Numbered from the stretch's first letter, positions 54,312 to 62,322 are shown. The stretch is 64,000 bases of DNA from Chryseosolibacter sp036402115 (GCA_036402115.1 DASWTM010000198.1:12624-76623); one strand, 5' to 3'. Translations and numbers: made by a program. The notes: generated by a model from the letters alone, not told the origin.

Positions 54312-54548
54312 ATGAAACGACTAAATAAAGTTTTGACCGAGCGTGTTTACGATGTCTTAAGAAACGGACGATTTGTTGAAGCGCGTGCATACTACAACTA
54401 TAGCATCCATTTATACAGTCATGAATGCAAGTTTGTTGAGTTGCTGGTTGATGAAGTAAATGATGAGATCGTGTGGATCTGTGACGCACATGATTCCGAC
54501 CTGGAGAAATATATTTCGACAGTGGACTTGCGGCAACTGCTTCGGTAA
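54312..54548 (+). CDS. small protein of unknown function with an unusual Shine-Dalgarno
   Basis: The ATG at 54312 is preceded by AGGAGG at 54301-54306, a near-perfect Shine-Dalgarno at 5-nt spacing, rare among genes in this window; this decides the start although the frame is open further upstream. The 78-residue product begins MKRLNKVLTERVYDVL and has a beta-strand-rich centre (CKFVELLVDEVNDEIVWICDAHD). No family is recognised. Confidence 0.6.
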   Translation: MKRLNKVLTERVYDVLRNGRFVEARAYYNYSIHLYSHECKFVELLVDEVNDEIVWICDAHDSDLEKYISTVDLRQLLR

Positions 54549-54549
54549 A

Positions 54550-54741
54550 CTACTTCTTAATCTCTTCCTCTTCGATATCCTTCTTCACGCCATTGATTCC
54601 CTCTTTGAATTCGCGCGCGCCTTTGCCGAGGCCTCGCATGAACTCAGGAATTCGTTTCGCTCCGAAGAAGATAAGAACAAACAGTCCGATGACAAGAATT
54701 TCCTGCATCCCGATTCCGCCTAAAAACAATAATTCGCTCAT
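54550..54741 (-). CDS. tatA: Sec-independent protein translocase TatA/E
   Basis: The 63-residue protein has one N-terminal transmembrane helix (MQEILVIGLFVLIFFGAKR), the FGxxxIPE hinge and an amphipathic helix MRGLGKGAREFKEGINGVK with an acidic tail. It forms the pore-like oligomer of the Tat system. The Tat-signal GDH subunit is encoded upstream on the same strand, so the two may be linked functionally. tatC is not in the window. Confidence 0.92.
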   Translation of the reverse strand: MSELLFLGGIGMQEILVIGLFVLIFFGAKRIPEFMRGLGKGAREFKEGINGVKKDIEEEEIKK

Positions 54742-54872
54742 GACTTGATTATTTCAACTAATAACGCAATTCCCTTCAAAAAATTCACCTCGAAAAAGAT
54801 TAAATCATCCGTGGGCAGCCAAACAGACCGAAGTAACGGTCATATTCCAGAAGGCAGGCTTCACAACGGCTG

Positions 54873-56042
54873 CTACACGCGGATGTAAATCCTTCGCTTG
54901 TCAAGATACCACCCAAGCAACAACAACAGCGCCACATGAAAAAGCGCGAATAAAAATGATCCGAAATAATTTCCGGCAAGCGGCTGAAACACATACTTGT
55001 AAAGTCCACCGTAGGCGTTAGTGTCGCCCACGCTTACCAGAAAATACAGTTTCACAATTACGCCAGACATCACGTAAATGAACAGTGGATTTTTGCCGAA
55101 CAACACAAACGGATTTGTCCAACCGCGATAACCTTTCATTTCCACGACAAACAAAATCATGGAAAGTACACTTAGGGCAAGGCCGGTTGTATACAACACG
55201 TACGAGCTGCTCCAGATCGGTTTGTTTATTGGGAAAACCATGTCCCAGCAGAGGCCACCGAAAATCAGCAGCAATCCTGCGAAGAAGAGATGCGCAATAG
55301 AACTGAATGAACTGCCTTCTTTACGAATGTAATGGCCCGCGAGAAAACCAAAGATCACAGAGGTAATCGCAGGAATTGTACTGAGCAATCCCTCGGGATC
55401 AAAAGCAATGTTCTTCTGCAACACTTCACTAAAATAACCTTTATACATATGGGCTTCACCTACTAACCATACGTCTACTGGCAACACGGCATTGCCTTCT
55501 AACGTAAGATCCCCAAACGTTTCAAGAATGATCCAGTAGAGAACAAGTAAAACGCAGCCTGTGATAAATGCGGCACGGGGTTTAAGAAAATGAACAATCA
55601 ACGCTGCACCGAGATAGGCTAGAGCAATGCGCTGAAGGACTCCAAAGATCCGAAGATTGTCGAATGACCTGCCAACAAATTCGCCATCCTGAAGTCGAAC
55701 AAATGGAAACCAATTCAACAGGAGCCCAATCGCGAAGATGAGGGCGCTACGCGTCAGAATTTTCTGAACTGCTTTACCCGACCCAAGCGACTGATATTTT
55801 CCCATGGAGAAACTCAACGCATTGCCGACTGCAAAAAGAAAAAATGGGAACACGAGGTCGGTAGGTGTGCATCCGTTCCATGGTGCGTGGCGGAGCGGTG
55901 CGTATACATACTCCCAGCTCCCTGGGGTGTTAACGAGAATCATCCCGGCCACCGTAAGGCCGCGAAAAACATCGAGGGACAAAAACCGTTGTTGTGCTTG
56001 TTTGGCTAACGTTGGTTCAGGTGCAGTTTGCGTACTAGTCAT
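54873..56042 (-). CDS. heparan-alpha-glucosaminide N-acetyltransferase-like membrane acyltransferase
   Basis: From ATG 56042 the 389-residue protein has ten or so transmembrane helices. It opens with RFLSLDVFRGLTVAGMILVNTPGSWEYVYAPLRHAPWNGCTPTDLVFPFFLF, the signature of the DUF5009/HGSNAT family, which carries acetyl groups across membranes onto glucosamine residues. The conserved histidine (PLRHAPW) is the expected acetyl carrier. The acceptor here is unknown, perhaps a cell-surface amino sugar. Confidence 0.88.
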   Translation of the reverse strand: MTSTQTAPEPTLAKQAQQRFLSLDVFRGLTVAGMILVNTPGSWEYVYAPLRHAPWNGCTPTDLVFPFFLFAVGNALSFSMGKYQSLGSGKAVQKILTRSALIFAIGLLLNWFPFVRLQDGEFVGRSFDNLRIFGVLQRIALAYLGAALIVHFLKPRAAFITGCVLLVLYWIILETFGDLTLEGNAVLPVDVWLVGEAHMYKGYFSEVLQKNIAFDPEGLLSTIPAITSVIFGFLAGHYIRKEGSSFSSIAHLFFAGLLLIFGGLCWDMVFPINKPIWSSSYVLYTTGLALSVLSMILFVVEMKGYRGWTNPFVLFGKNPLFIYVMSGVIVKLYFLVSVGDTNAYGGLYKYVFQPLAGNYFGSFLFALFHVALLLLLGWYLDKRRIYIRV

Positions 56043-56226
56043 GCAAAAAGATACGACAAAGGCGTATTCTGACGCAAAGAATGATGACAAATGGCGCTGA
56101 AATTGTGCCGGGGCGCTTTTTTAGCGACTAAAGATTCTGTTATTTTGCTCATGTGTTGGTGTGCACCCTGGCACATGCCTGGATTAACGCAGCCGCGACT
56201 TAGACGAGTGCGGTGAAACTTCTTCT

Positions 56227-56313
56227 GGTTGCGTAGTACCATGGATAGTATTTCATCCCGATAGCTATCGGGACGACTCGGAAGATGCAGGTTCGATTCT
56301 CGGATGGAGAGTC
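56227..56313 (+). pseudogene. tRNA-Arg pseudogene broken by an 18-bp palindrome
   Basis: This copy lies 101 nt upstream of the intact tRNA-Arg(CCG) gene. It keeps GGTTGCGTAGTAC, the D arm and the first anticodon-arm base run TTTCA, then diverges. The 12-nt centre of the intact anticodon arm is replaced by 25 nt that begin with the perfect palindrome TCCCGATAGCTATCGGGA. The GAAGATGCAGGTTCGATT of the variable region and T arm resumes afterwards. The second T-stem strand and the acceptor strand no longer pair. It cannot fold as a tRNA. Confidence 0.85.
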
Positions 56314-56327
56314 TAGATTATAATAAT

Positions 56328-56399
56328 GGTTCCGTAGTACAATGGATAGTATTTCAGATTCCGATTCTGAAGATGCAGGTTCGATTCCTGCCGGGACTA
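56328..56399 (+). tRNA. tRNA-Arg (anticodon CCG)
   Basis: The acceptor stem GGTTCCG/CGGGACT, D arm, anticodon stem TCAGA/TCTGA with loop TTCCGAT, T arm GCAGG/CCTGC and discriminator A are all intact. CCG reads CGG arginine codons. The CCA end is not encoded (CTT follows). Confidence 0.95.
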
Positions 56400-56407
56400 C
56401 TTGTTAC

Positions 56408-56433
56408 AGCCCGTTCCTTACGGGCTTTTTTTT
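56408..56433 (+). terminator. terminator of tRNA-Arg(CCG)
   Basis: A perfect 7-bp stem AGCCCGT/ACGGGCT (56408-56414 with 56420-56426) around TCCTT is followed by eight T. Confidence 0.92.
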
Positions 56434-56647
56434 AAGTATTGCTATCCATTCTATCTCGCTTACTATATATGTGACGTTGCGCGCCTCGATATGTGTGAGC
56501 AGACCTAAGATTTTATATAGAGTCAGCTTGGAAGCAGTGGGTCTTATTCCTTTTAACTGAGATTTCTAATTCGACACGTGAGAATGGACAAGTCGTTCTC
56601 CAACTTCGATGGTCCATTTTCCAAACCAAAAAGAAATCGGAGTTCGA

Positions 56648-57448
56648 TCATGTTGCGTTCTTCGCCACGCGGTAATTCAGTGCAGCGGTTGTTCCTGCAG
56701 TAACATCAATGGTAACTCCCGTGATCTTGCCAGCGAGCTCGGATGACAGAAATACAGCCACGTTAGCGATGTCGTTCATTTGCGGTAGGGCTTTCAGCAT
56801 CGTGTCGTTCTTCATTGTGTGCAGTACATCTTTCATAACTTCCGGAGCACTTGCAATCGCTTCCTGGAATACTTTGGAATCGGGTGAGCCGGCAGAGCGG
56901 ATGTTGACAACTCTCACACCGTGGACGCCAACTTCGGCAGCAAGGTTTGTAGCAAAGGTTTCGATGGCCGCACAAGCGGTCGCAAAGCCTCCGGTTAGAG
57001 GATAACCGATACCTCCAGGCGTTGCCGTCAGTGTTAAAATGACTCCCGTGCCCTGCTTTATCATCACCCTTGCAGCAGCTTGTGCAGTTAAGAATTGCGT
57101 ATGCATGGCGATGCGCACCGGCCTCACAAAATCTTCAACGCTCATATCAACAAGGTTAACATCCTGCACTGGCTGATAGTCAATCGCGTTAAATGAAATA
57201 TCAATGCTTCCGGCATCGTGAGCAACTTCCTGGACAAATTGATTGACTTCCCGCTCATTCATTCCATCGACTTTAAAGGCCTCGGCACGACCGTTCGATG
57301 ATCGAATTTCGCTGGCTATTCTTTCAACCGAGGCAATATTTCTGCCTGATAAAAAAACTCGCGCTCCGGCTGCGGCAAGCGCTTTCGCAATTGCTCCTCC
57401 AAGTGAGCCACCTGCACCGTAAATTAATGCGTTCTTCGCCTGTAGCAT
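56648..57448 (-). CDS. SDR-family protein lacking the catalytic Tyr and Lys
   Basis: The 266-residue protein has the classical short-chain dehydrogenase NAD(P)-binding start NALIYGAGGSLGGAIAKALAAAGARVFLSGR and the fold throughout (TGVILTLTATPGGIG; VHGVRVVNIRSAGSPDS). At the place of the YxxxK active site it reads GGFATACAAIE, with Phe155 for Tyr and Cys159 for Lys. Ordinary SDR catalysis is therefore unlikely. A similar GG-F/x-AC-AIE pattern is known to me from other bacterial SDR-like proteins, so this is a subfamily rather than a decay product. The substrate is unknown. The 290-nt gap upstream (57449-57738) shows no gene. Confidence 0.85.
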   Translation of the reverse strand: MLQAKNALIYGAGGSLGGAIAKALAAAGARVFLSGRNIASVERIASEIRSSNGRAEAFKVDGMNEREVNQFVQEVAHDAGSIDISFNAIDYQPVQDVNLVDMSVEDFVRPVRIAMHTQFLTAQAAARVMIKQGTGVILTLTATPGGIGYPLTGGFATACAAIETFATNLAAEVGVHGVRVVNIRSAGSPDSKVFQEAIASAPEVMKDVLHTMKNDTMLKALPQMNDIANVAVFLSSELAGKITGVTIDVTAGTTAALNYRVAKNAT

Positions 57449-57738
57449 AAAAGGTTGTTTGTTTTTGTCAAAAATATGATCTGTTTGCTTCTTGATGCAG
57501 GTGCAATCGCGACAAAGTGTGGGAATATTCCGACACCGCGATGAACTATGATTTGATGCTCGGAAAACAGATTTACAGAATTTTTCAAAATATTCGTATC
57601 CTTCTTCGCATCGCGGCAGATCTATAATTCCAAGACATGTTTATTGGTCGAAGCAACACGCCATCTTTCCTGACATCGCTAATTCAACCTGTTTAAAAAG
57701 GGAGTCATGTGCGATTGCTACGAGAAAATCTTGGTAAA

Positions 57739-58905
57739 CTATACCAGTTTTTTTACCAGTTCAGACTGACTTATCGGAATAAGATTGACACTAAATTTCT
57801 TTACGATCATACTCATCAACGGGTCGTTGTTAATCTTTTGAACAATGCGCGCGGTTTGATTGGAGTCGTAGCCCATGACCATCTGGTCAGTGAGTTGAAG
57901 ATGCTTTACCGAATAGAAAAATCCGGCAATAACGTATGGCCCGAAGGGGGTATGCGGAATATCAAACGAAGTTCCGGTCATGTTAAATAAGGTATTCGGC
58001 AAATATTCACCGGAGTGTTTTATCCCTTTAAGGTCCATGTAATAGTTTGCTGCGGTGATGCGAGACGCTTGGCGTGGATCGGCCATGCTGAGCAATCCGG
58101 CTAAGGGCTTTTGGTTTTGTGACTGTGAGATCAAAAGATCTTTTGCATTCCGGTCACTCTTTACGTGCTTGCGTATATAGGCCTGTACGGTGTCCCAGAA
58201 CTCTACTTCCGGTTCTCCATCGTCTACGCGAATCATCGCGTGAATGGCGTAATCATTGATGCCGCACGTGATTTGTATGTTTAACATGCGCAACTCGGAG
58301 TCGTGCTCGATCGCGCGTTCGAGGATAGTGCGTTGGTGGCGTGGATGGGTGCGAAGTAAATCAATGCTGGTAATCCAGTCACCTGCGAGATAACCTTCAT
58401 AAGCGTAAACTTCCGTCAGGAGCGTTTTGATTTTTGTATCATTGTAGATTCTTATCTTTTTTCCACGTACCTCAATCTCAGGTTTTTCTTCAACGATCAT
58501 CCGTTCGATTTCAACACCCACGCTACTCGCCCCTAGCATACCACAGTTCAATGGCGAGCCATCGACAATTTTCAGATCATGTACATGACTGATGTAGCTG
58601 TCATTCGAGTCTTCCGTAAGGTGACCATGCGTTTGAATGTGTACGAAATAGTAGATAGGAACTTTCAAGTCGGCCACATTGCGTTGCACCTGCTCGAACG
58701 TGCGCTTGATGTCCATCACCACATCAGGCGTAACAAAGGAACCTGCAGCACGGATCGTGTGCATCTCAACATCGATATCACGCTTCTTTCGGAATTCCTC
58801 CGTCACATGATTGATAGCGTCAAGCTGAATTTGATTCAAATCGCGTGCATCTGCGCACCCGATAAGAATATGTACCTGTTTTTCTTTCATGATGTCGGAT
58901 CCCAT
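57739..58905 (-). CDS. unknown protein with beta-carbonic-anhydrase-like zinc motif
   Basis: The 388-residue protein (alternative ATG at 58890) has no family I can name with certainty. Its first 130 residues resemble the beta-carbonic anhydrase core. HILIGCADARDL gives Cys17-x-Asp19-x-Arg21, IRAAGSFVTPDVVMDI copies the R-x-AG region, and YYFVHIQTHGHLTED gives His89 with His93 and His95 where beta-CAs have HxxC. A later NCGMLGASS holds Cys121. The remaining 250 residues are unfamiliar, with no membrane segment. A metal site is plausible, but the function is open. Confidence 0.65.
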   Translation of the reverse strand: MGSDIMKEKQVHILIGCADARDLNQIQLDAINHVTEEFRKKRDIDVEMHTIRAAGSFVTPDVVMDIKRTFEQVQRNVADLKVPIYYFVHIQTHGHLTEDSNDSYISHVHDLKIVDGSPLNCGMLGASSVGVEIERMIVEEKPEIEVRGKKIRIYNDTKIKTLLTEVYAYEGYLAGDWITSIDLLRTHPRHQRTILERAIEHDSELRMLNIQITCGINDYAIHAMIRVDDGEPEVEFWDTVQAYIRKHVKSDRNAKDLLISQSQNQKPLAGLLSMADPRQASRITAANYYMDLKGIKHSGEYLPNTLFNMTGTSFDIPHTPFGPYVIAGFFYSVKHLQLTDQMVMGYDSNQTARIVQKINNDPLMSMIVKKFSVNLIPISQSELVKKLV

Positions 58906-58953
58906 ACAAGTATAGATACGAACCTCAAGAAAAACTAATTTGATCTTGTTAAC

Positions 58954-59700
58954 TTGGCCGCAGCATCTAACTTAAGTTGTGAAGTGAAGGTCAACAAGCA
59001 TCATAGTGCTATTCTGGGCGAAATAAAGAGCCGATCGGGAATCGGTACAAAACACACCTTACTTGACAGTTATCTGGGAACCTCACATCCCCGTTACGCG
59101 ATCAACGCGCCCTCACTTCGTTCAATCGCGAAAACCTGGGCTGCGGAAAACAAGGCCTTAACTTCAAATGAGTTTTGTACGGTTATTGATTCGCTGATAC
59201 GTGGGCCATCGTCAACGGAAAAAGTAATGGCAGGAATTATTTTGGATTACGCTACCAAAGACCAGATTCAATTCGACCCGAAGATCTTTGACTCGTGGCT
59301 TGACGAACTTGAAGGCTGGGCTGAAGTGGATGCTGTCTGTACAGGCAAGTTCACTATAAAGGCAATTCCACCAAATTGGAAAAATTGGAAAAAGTTACTG
59401 AAGCGATTTGCCGGGAGTAAGAACATCCATAAACGAAGAGCATCTTTGGTTCTCCTCTGCTCCCCTATCCGTTATTGCACGGATGAATCAATGGCCGCCA
59501 CCGCGTTCGAGAACATTGAACGGCTTGCACATGAGAAAGATATTCTTATCACCAGAGCCATTTCCTGGCTGTTAAGAAGTATGATCAAACTTCACAAGCA
59601 AAAAGTTTCAGAGTACATTCGCGACAACGCAGAAAGACTTCCTGCTATCGCAGTCCGAGAGACACTCGTGAAACTAAAGACAGGAAAGAAAACAAAGTAA
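58954..59700 (+). CDS. DNA alkylation repair family protein (AlkD-like)
   Basis: The 248-residue all-helical HEAT-like repeat protein matches the AlkC/AlkD family: LDSYLGTSHPRYAINAPSLRSIAKTW, FDSWLDELEGWAEVDAVC, RASLVLLCSPIRY and ITRAISWLLRSMIKLHKQKVSEYI. AlkD glycosylases remove 3- and 7-alkylpurines. The start is TTG 58954 or GTG 58984; no ATG is near the N-terminus. It is divergent from the beta-CA-like gene over a 48-nt spacer. Confidence 0.88.
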   Translation: MAAASNLSCEVKVNKHHSAILGEIKSRSGIGTKHTLLDSYLGTSHPRYAINAPSLRSIAKTWAAENKALTSNEFCTVIDSLIRGPSSTEKVMAGIILDYATKDQIQFDPKIFDSWLDELEGWAEVDAVCTGKFTIKAIPPNWKNWKKLLKRFAGSKNIHKRRASLVLLCSPIRYCTDESMAATAFENIERLAHEKDILITRAISWLLRSMIKLHKQKVSEYIRDNAERLPAIAVRETLVKLKTGKKTK

Positions 59701-60402
59701 CTACGCGCTATTTCGCGATGCCTCACTCCAGTCATCGTTTTGCAAATGGTAATCTTTCATTGACAGCTGCACTTGTTTGTACGCCTCAACCAACGATTCA
59801 AACGGACGATAGCCCACGATCATGATTCCCTTACCCTCCGCATTTTTCATTGTCAGCGTAGGATATCTGCCGATGTTGTAAAAGCGCGCCTTCTGCAAGT
59901 CGGCACGGAAGAGGTCTTTTCCCTTTTCCAGACGAAAATCTTCTTCGAACTGAAGGTAATTGAAATCATCAAATTTCAATTTGGAAGCAATGCTCATCAA
60001 AACATCACGCTTCGAAATATTTACTCCCTCTTCCATGAGGCACTTCCGAGTTTGAAAAAGATAATCATCCGCGGCTGCCTTTGATTGCAATGCAACTGTT
60101 TTAATCGCTATGGATGCCGGATAAGATGAGGATGGCGGGTCATCATGCCAGATGCTGTACTTCATTTTCACCTGCGTTACCTGACTGGCATGCATCCACA
60201 CAGGTCCCATCTGCATTGGCTTCGTCACCGAGTTCATTGGGTCGTTATAGGTTTGCCAATCGGGAATCATTCCGCAGAGAACATACTCATAGCGGATCTC
60301 CTCCGGAAATGTTTCCAGCAATTTTCTCCAATGGCGTTCCAGAGCCCAGCTCCAGCAACAAAGGGGGTCAGTATAAAAATCGATTTTTACCTGACCCACC
60401 AT
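59701..60402 (-). CDS. DsbA-family thioredoxin-fold protein with CCWS active site
   Basis: The ATG at 60402 is preferred because the frame upstream overlaps the manganese catalase gene. The 233-residue protein begins MVGQVKIDFYTDPLCCWSWALERHW, the FrnE/HCCA-isomerase-like DsbA start, but the CxxC site reads CCWS (Cys15, Ser18). The helical insertion and the cis-proline segment IGRYPTLTMKN follow. One-cysteine sites occur in glutathione-transferase-kappa-like and isomerase relatives, so redox disulfide exchange is uncertain. It lies 7 nt downstream of the catalase gene and is probably co-expressed. Confidence 0.82.
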   Translation of the reverse strand: MVGQVKIDFYTDPLCCWSWALERHWRKLLETFPEEIRYEYVLCGMIPDWQTYNDPMNSVTKPMQMGPVWMHASQVTQVKMKYSIWHDDPPSSSYPASIAIKTVALQSKAAADDYLFQTRKCLMEEGVNISKRDVLMSIASKLKFDDFNYLQFEEDFRLEKGKDLFRADLQKARFYNIGRYPTLTMKNAEGKGIMIVGYRPFESLVEAYKQVQLSMKDYHLQNDDWSEASRNSA

Positions 60403-60409
60403 GTGTATA

Positions 60410-61447
60410 TCACTCACTTGTCTTACTTGATTTTTGTTTCGTACTGCTCTCTCCTGGTGTAGAGCGCGACTCCGATGAATCGCCTGCTCTGCGATCGGCT
60501 TTACCACCTGGCGCGCTTGAATACGTGCTCCACTGGTTTTCTCCTGTTGGTGTCGATGAAATAACTTCCTGGCTTCGTTTTGAGCTTAATGCCTTGTCAA
60601 GCTCTTCTACCGTCTCCTCCGTGCGTCTGGTTCCTTCAATGGTTTGGTTCGTGAGGCCTTCGCTTTGTGACACGTAGCTGATTGGATCATCGATGTAGCG
60701 CCAGACTTCACCTAGTTCCGGACTTACTCCTTCATTCCAAGGTCCGCGTACAGCCTGTCCGTTAGACATATTGAAATAGGTATTGCTGTGCTTTGGATCG
60801 CCTTGCAAAACACCTGGCGGGAAGTTTGGCTGAATGGTCTGCAATGCTGCATCGAACATCTGGAAGTGCGCAATCTCACGTGTCATTAGGAACTTAAGGG
60901 TTTCTTTAACATACGGATCATCCGTAAACTTCATCAAATATTCGTATACGATTTTTGCGCGAGACTCAGCGCCCATGTTGGAGCGTAAATCAACACTAAG
61001 ATCACCATTAGCATTTACATACGTTCCCTGCCACGGAATTCCGCGACTATCGGTTAGTATCGGTCCTCCACCACTTTCAATGAGGAAGTGCGGGTTTGAC
61101 ATCGCCTCGTGGATCACGTTTTCTTTAGACGCTTTTCCACCCATGATCTTCATGATCTCGGCTTCGTCAGCGGCATCTTTAAGTTTTCCATTAACGCCAG
61201 CGAGCAACATTTGAATGGTTGCACCGACAATTTCAAGGTGACTGAACTCTTCGGTTGCAATGTCCATGAGCAGATCATACTTGTCTGGGTATGGTTCCTT
61301 CGCAGCAAATGCTTGTACAAAATATTGCATCGCTGCTTTAAGTTCTCCGTTCGGTCCACCGAACTGCTGCAGAAGTAAGTTTGCAAAGCGTGGATCGGGA
61401 CCAGACACGCGTGCATTGAATTGTAATTCTTTTACGTGGTAGAACAT
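60410..61447 (-). CDS. manganese catalase
   Basis: The 345-residue protein degrades hydrogen peroxide at a dimanganese centre in a ferritin-like four-helix bundle. It begins MFYHVKELQFNARV and has the metal-ligand segments IATEEFSHLEIVGATI and TREIAHFQMFDAALQTI. The last 60 or so residues are low-complexity and Ser/Thr/Gly-rich and may be disordered. The DsbA-like gene follows in the same operon. The 126-nt region upstream, to the tmRNA terminator, holds no gene. Confidence 0.95.
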   Translation of the reverse strand: MFYHVKELQFNARVSGPDPRFANLLLQQFGGPNGELKAAMQYFVQAFAAKEPYPDKYDLLMDIATEEFSHLEIVGATIQMLLAGVNGKLKDAADEAEIMKIMGGKASKENVIHEAMSNPHFLIESGGGPILTDSRGIPWQGTYVNANGDLSVDLRSNMGAESRAKIVYEYLMKFTDDPYVKETLKFLMTREIAHFQMFDAALQTIQPNFPPGVLQGDPKHSNTYFNMSNGQAVRGPWNEGVSPELGEVWRYIDDPISYVSQSEGLTNQTIEGTRRTEETVEELDKALSSKRSQEVISSTPTGENQWSTYSSAPGGKADRRAGDSSESRSTPGESSTKQKSSKTSE

Positions 61448-61572
61448 AAGTTATGTTTTAGTGGAACCGATAAATTTTAAATGACCATGCCATGCAAACA
61501 ATGATATGTTTTAGTTGCCGCTCAACATGTGTGTTGGGGAAAATGTGTAGCGGAGTTGATGACACGACTCCG

Positions 61573-61608
61573 ACAAAAAAAGAAAACCCTTCATAAATGA
61601 AGGGTTTT
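61573..61608 (-). terminator. terminator of tmRNA
   Basis: A perfect 12-bp inverted repeat AAAACCCTTCAT/ATGAAGGGTTTT (61583-61594 with 61597-61608), followed on the minus strand by TTTTCTTTTTTT, lies 5 nt past the tmRNA 3' end. Confidence 0.93.
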
Positions 61609-61613
61609 ACTTG

Positions 61614-62005
61614 TGGAGCCGCAGAGAATCGAACTCTGGTCCAGAGAAGATAGTGAGATGCTTTCTACATGCTTAGTTGATATTCATTGTCGGGAGCAGC
61701 AAGGTCATCAACAACCTAAACTACACCTTAGTCACTGATCTTAGCCGTGATTAGTAACCTCACACGGAGCGGTTTTACTGAACGACACCGCTATACCAGC
61801 GCCCGTAAAACGGAGGCACTGAGCGATGATGGCCGGGGAGCTCTTAGCTCTACCCTAAGCTAGTAATCTCACTTAGTAAGATTAAGCAGCCATGGCGTAA
61901 GTATTTTCGCCAAGTATGTTGTAGGACTATCTTTCAAGGCTCTCATCCCATGAGCCTGCATGCTTCCACACGTCATTACACAGCCTGTCAAAACCGGTCG
62001 GCCCC
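61614..62005 (-). ncRNA. ssrA: transfer-messenger RNA
   Basis: On the minus strand the 5' end GGGGCCG pairs over 7 bp with CGGCTCC near the 3' end, and the T arm TTCGATTC with ACCAGAG-type stem completes the tRNA-like domain. The tag reading frame is at 61882-61911: GGC GAA AAT ACT TAC GCC ATG GCT GCT TAA, giving GENTYAMAA (preceded by the tRNA-borne alanine). The tag ends AMAA, as in other Cytophagales. CCA is not encoded. It rescues ribosomes on messages without a stop codon. Confidence 0.96.
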
Positions 62006-62014
62006 TTTTTGAAT

Positions 62015-62303
62015 AGTTGGCAATTGGCAGTAGGCAATTGGCAAATTAAATACAAAGATAGGAGGAAAATAGTTCTGTTTGGTTGCTTGAGGACTACGGA
62101 TTCACGGAACGGGCTTTTTGCGCGGCCAAGTCTTGAACGGATTCAAGAGTCTTGGTTTTCAGTGGGGCAATCACTCGCGAAGCCTCCCGTAGGTTTTCAA
62201 CTGCAGCATTTTCCTCTCTCTTCTTCATCACGGACACTGTAATTCATAAAGTTATAAAGATTACTGGTTTTTTTTGCCTACTGTTTTTTGCCTACTGCCT
62301 ACT
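62015..62303. repeat. inverted heptamer array C between ssrA and dnaX
   Basis: Four 7-nt units (AGTTGGC, AATTGGC, AGTAGGC, AATTGGC) fill 62015-62042. The complementary family (GCCTACT three times with one GTTTTTT) fills 62276-62303. The left arm starts 10 nt upstream of the mature tmRNA 5' end and the right arm ends 20 nt before the dnaX ATG. Between them (62043-62275) no gene is supported. Confidence 0.85.
62053..62060 (-). promoter_or_regulatory. candidate -7 element of tmRNA
   Basis: On the minus strand TATCTTTG matches TAnnTTTG. It would start transcription near 62045, putting the left arm of heptamer array C in the 5' leader of the tmRNA precursor. No -33 element was found. Confidence 0.4.
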
Positions 62304-62322
62304 TTTATATCTTGCCACCGGA

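Noticed and set aside
56227..56313. A second functional tRNA with a long variable arm
   Set aside because: The T stem and acceptor stem do not pair, and the extra sequence lies in the anticodon arm, not the variable region.
56328..56650. Integration site of a mobile element at the tRNA-Arg gene
   Set aside because: No integrase and no displaced copy of the tRNA 3' end downstream; the terminator directly follows the tRNA.
62152..62322. N-terminal extension of DnaX by 57 codons
   Set aside because: The extension crosses heptamer array C and has no DnaX similarity; the conserved protein begins MENFVVSARKYRP at 62323.
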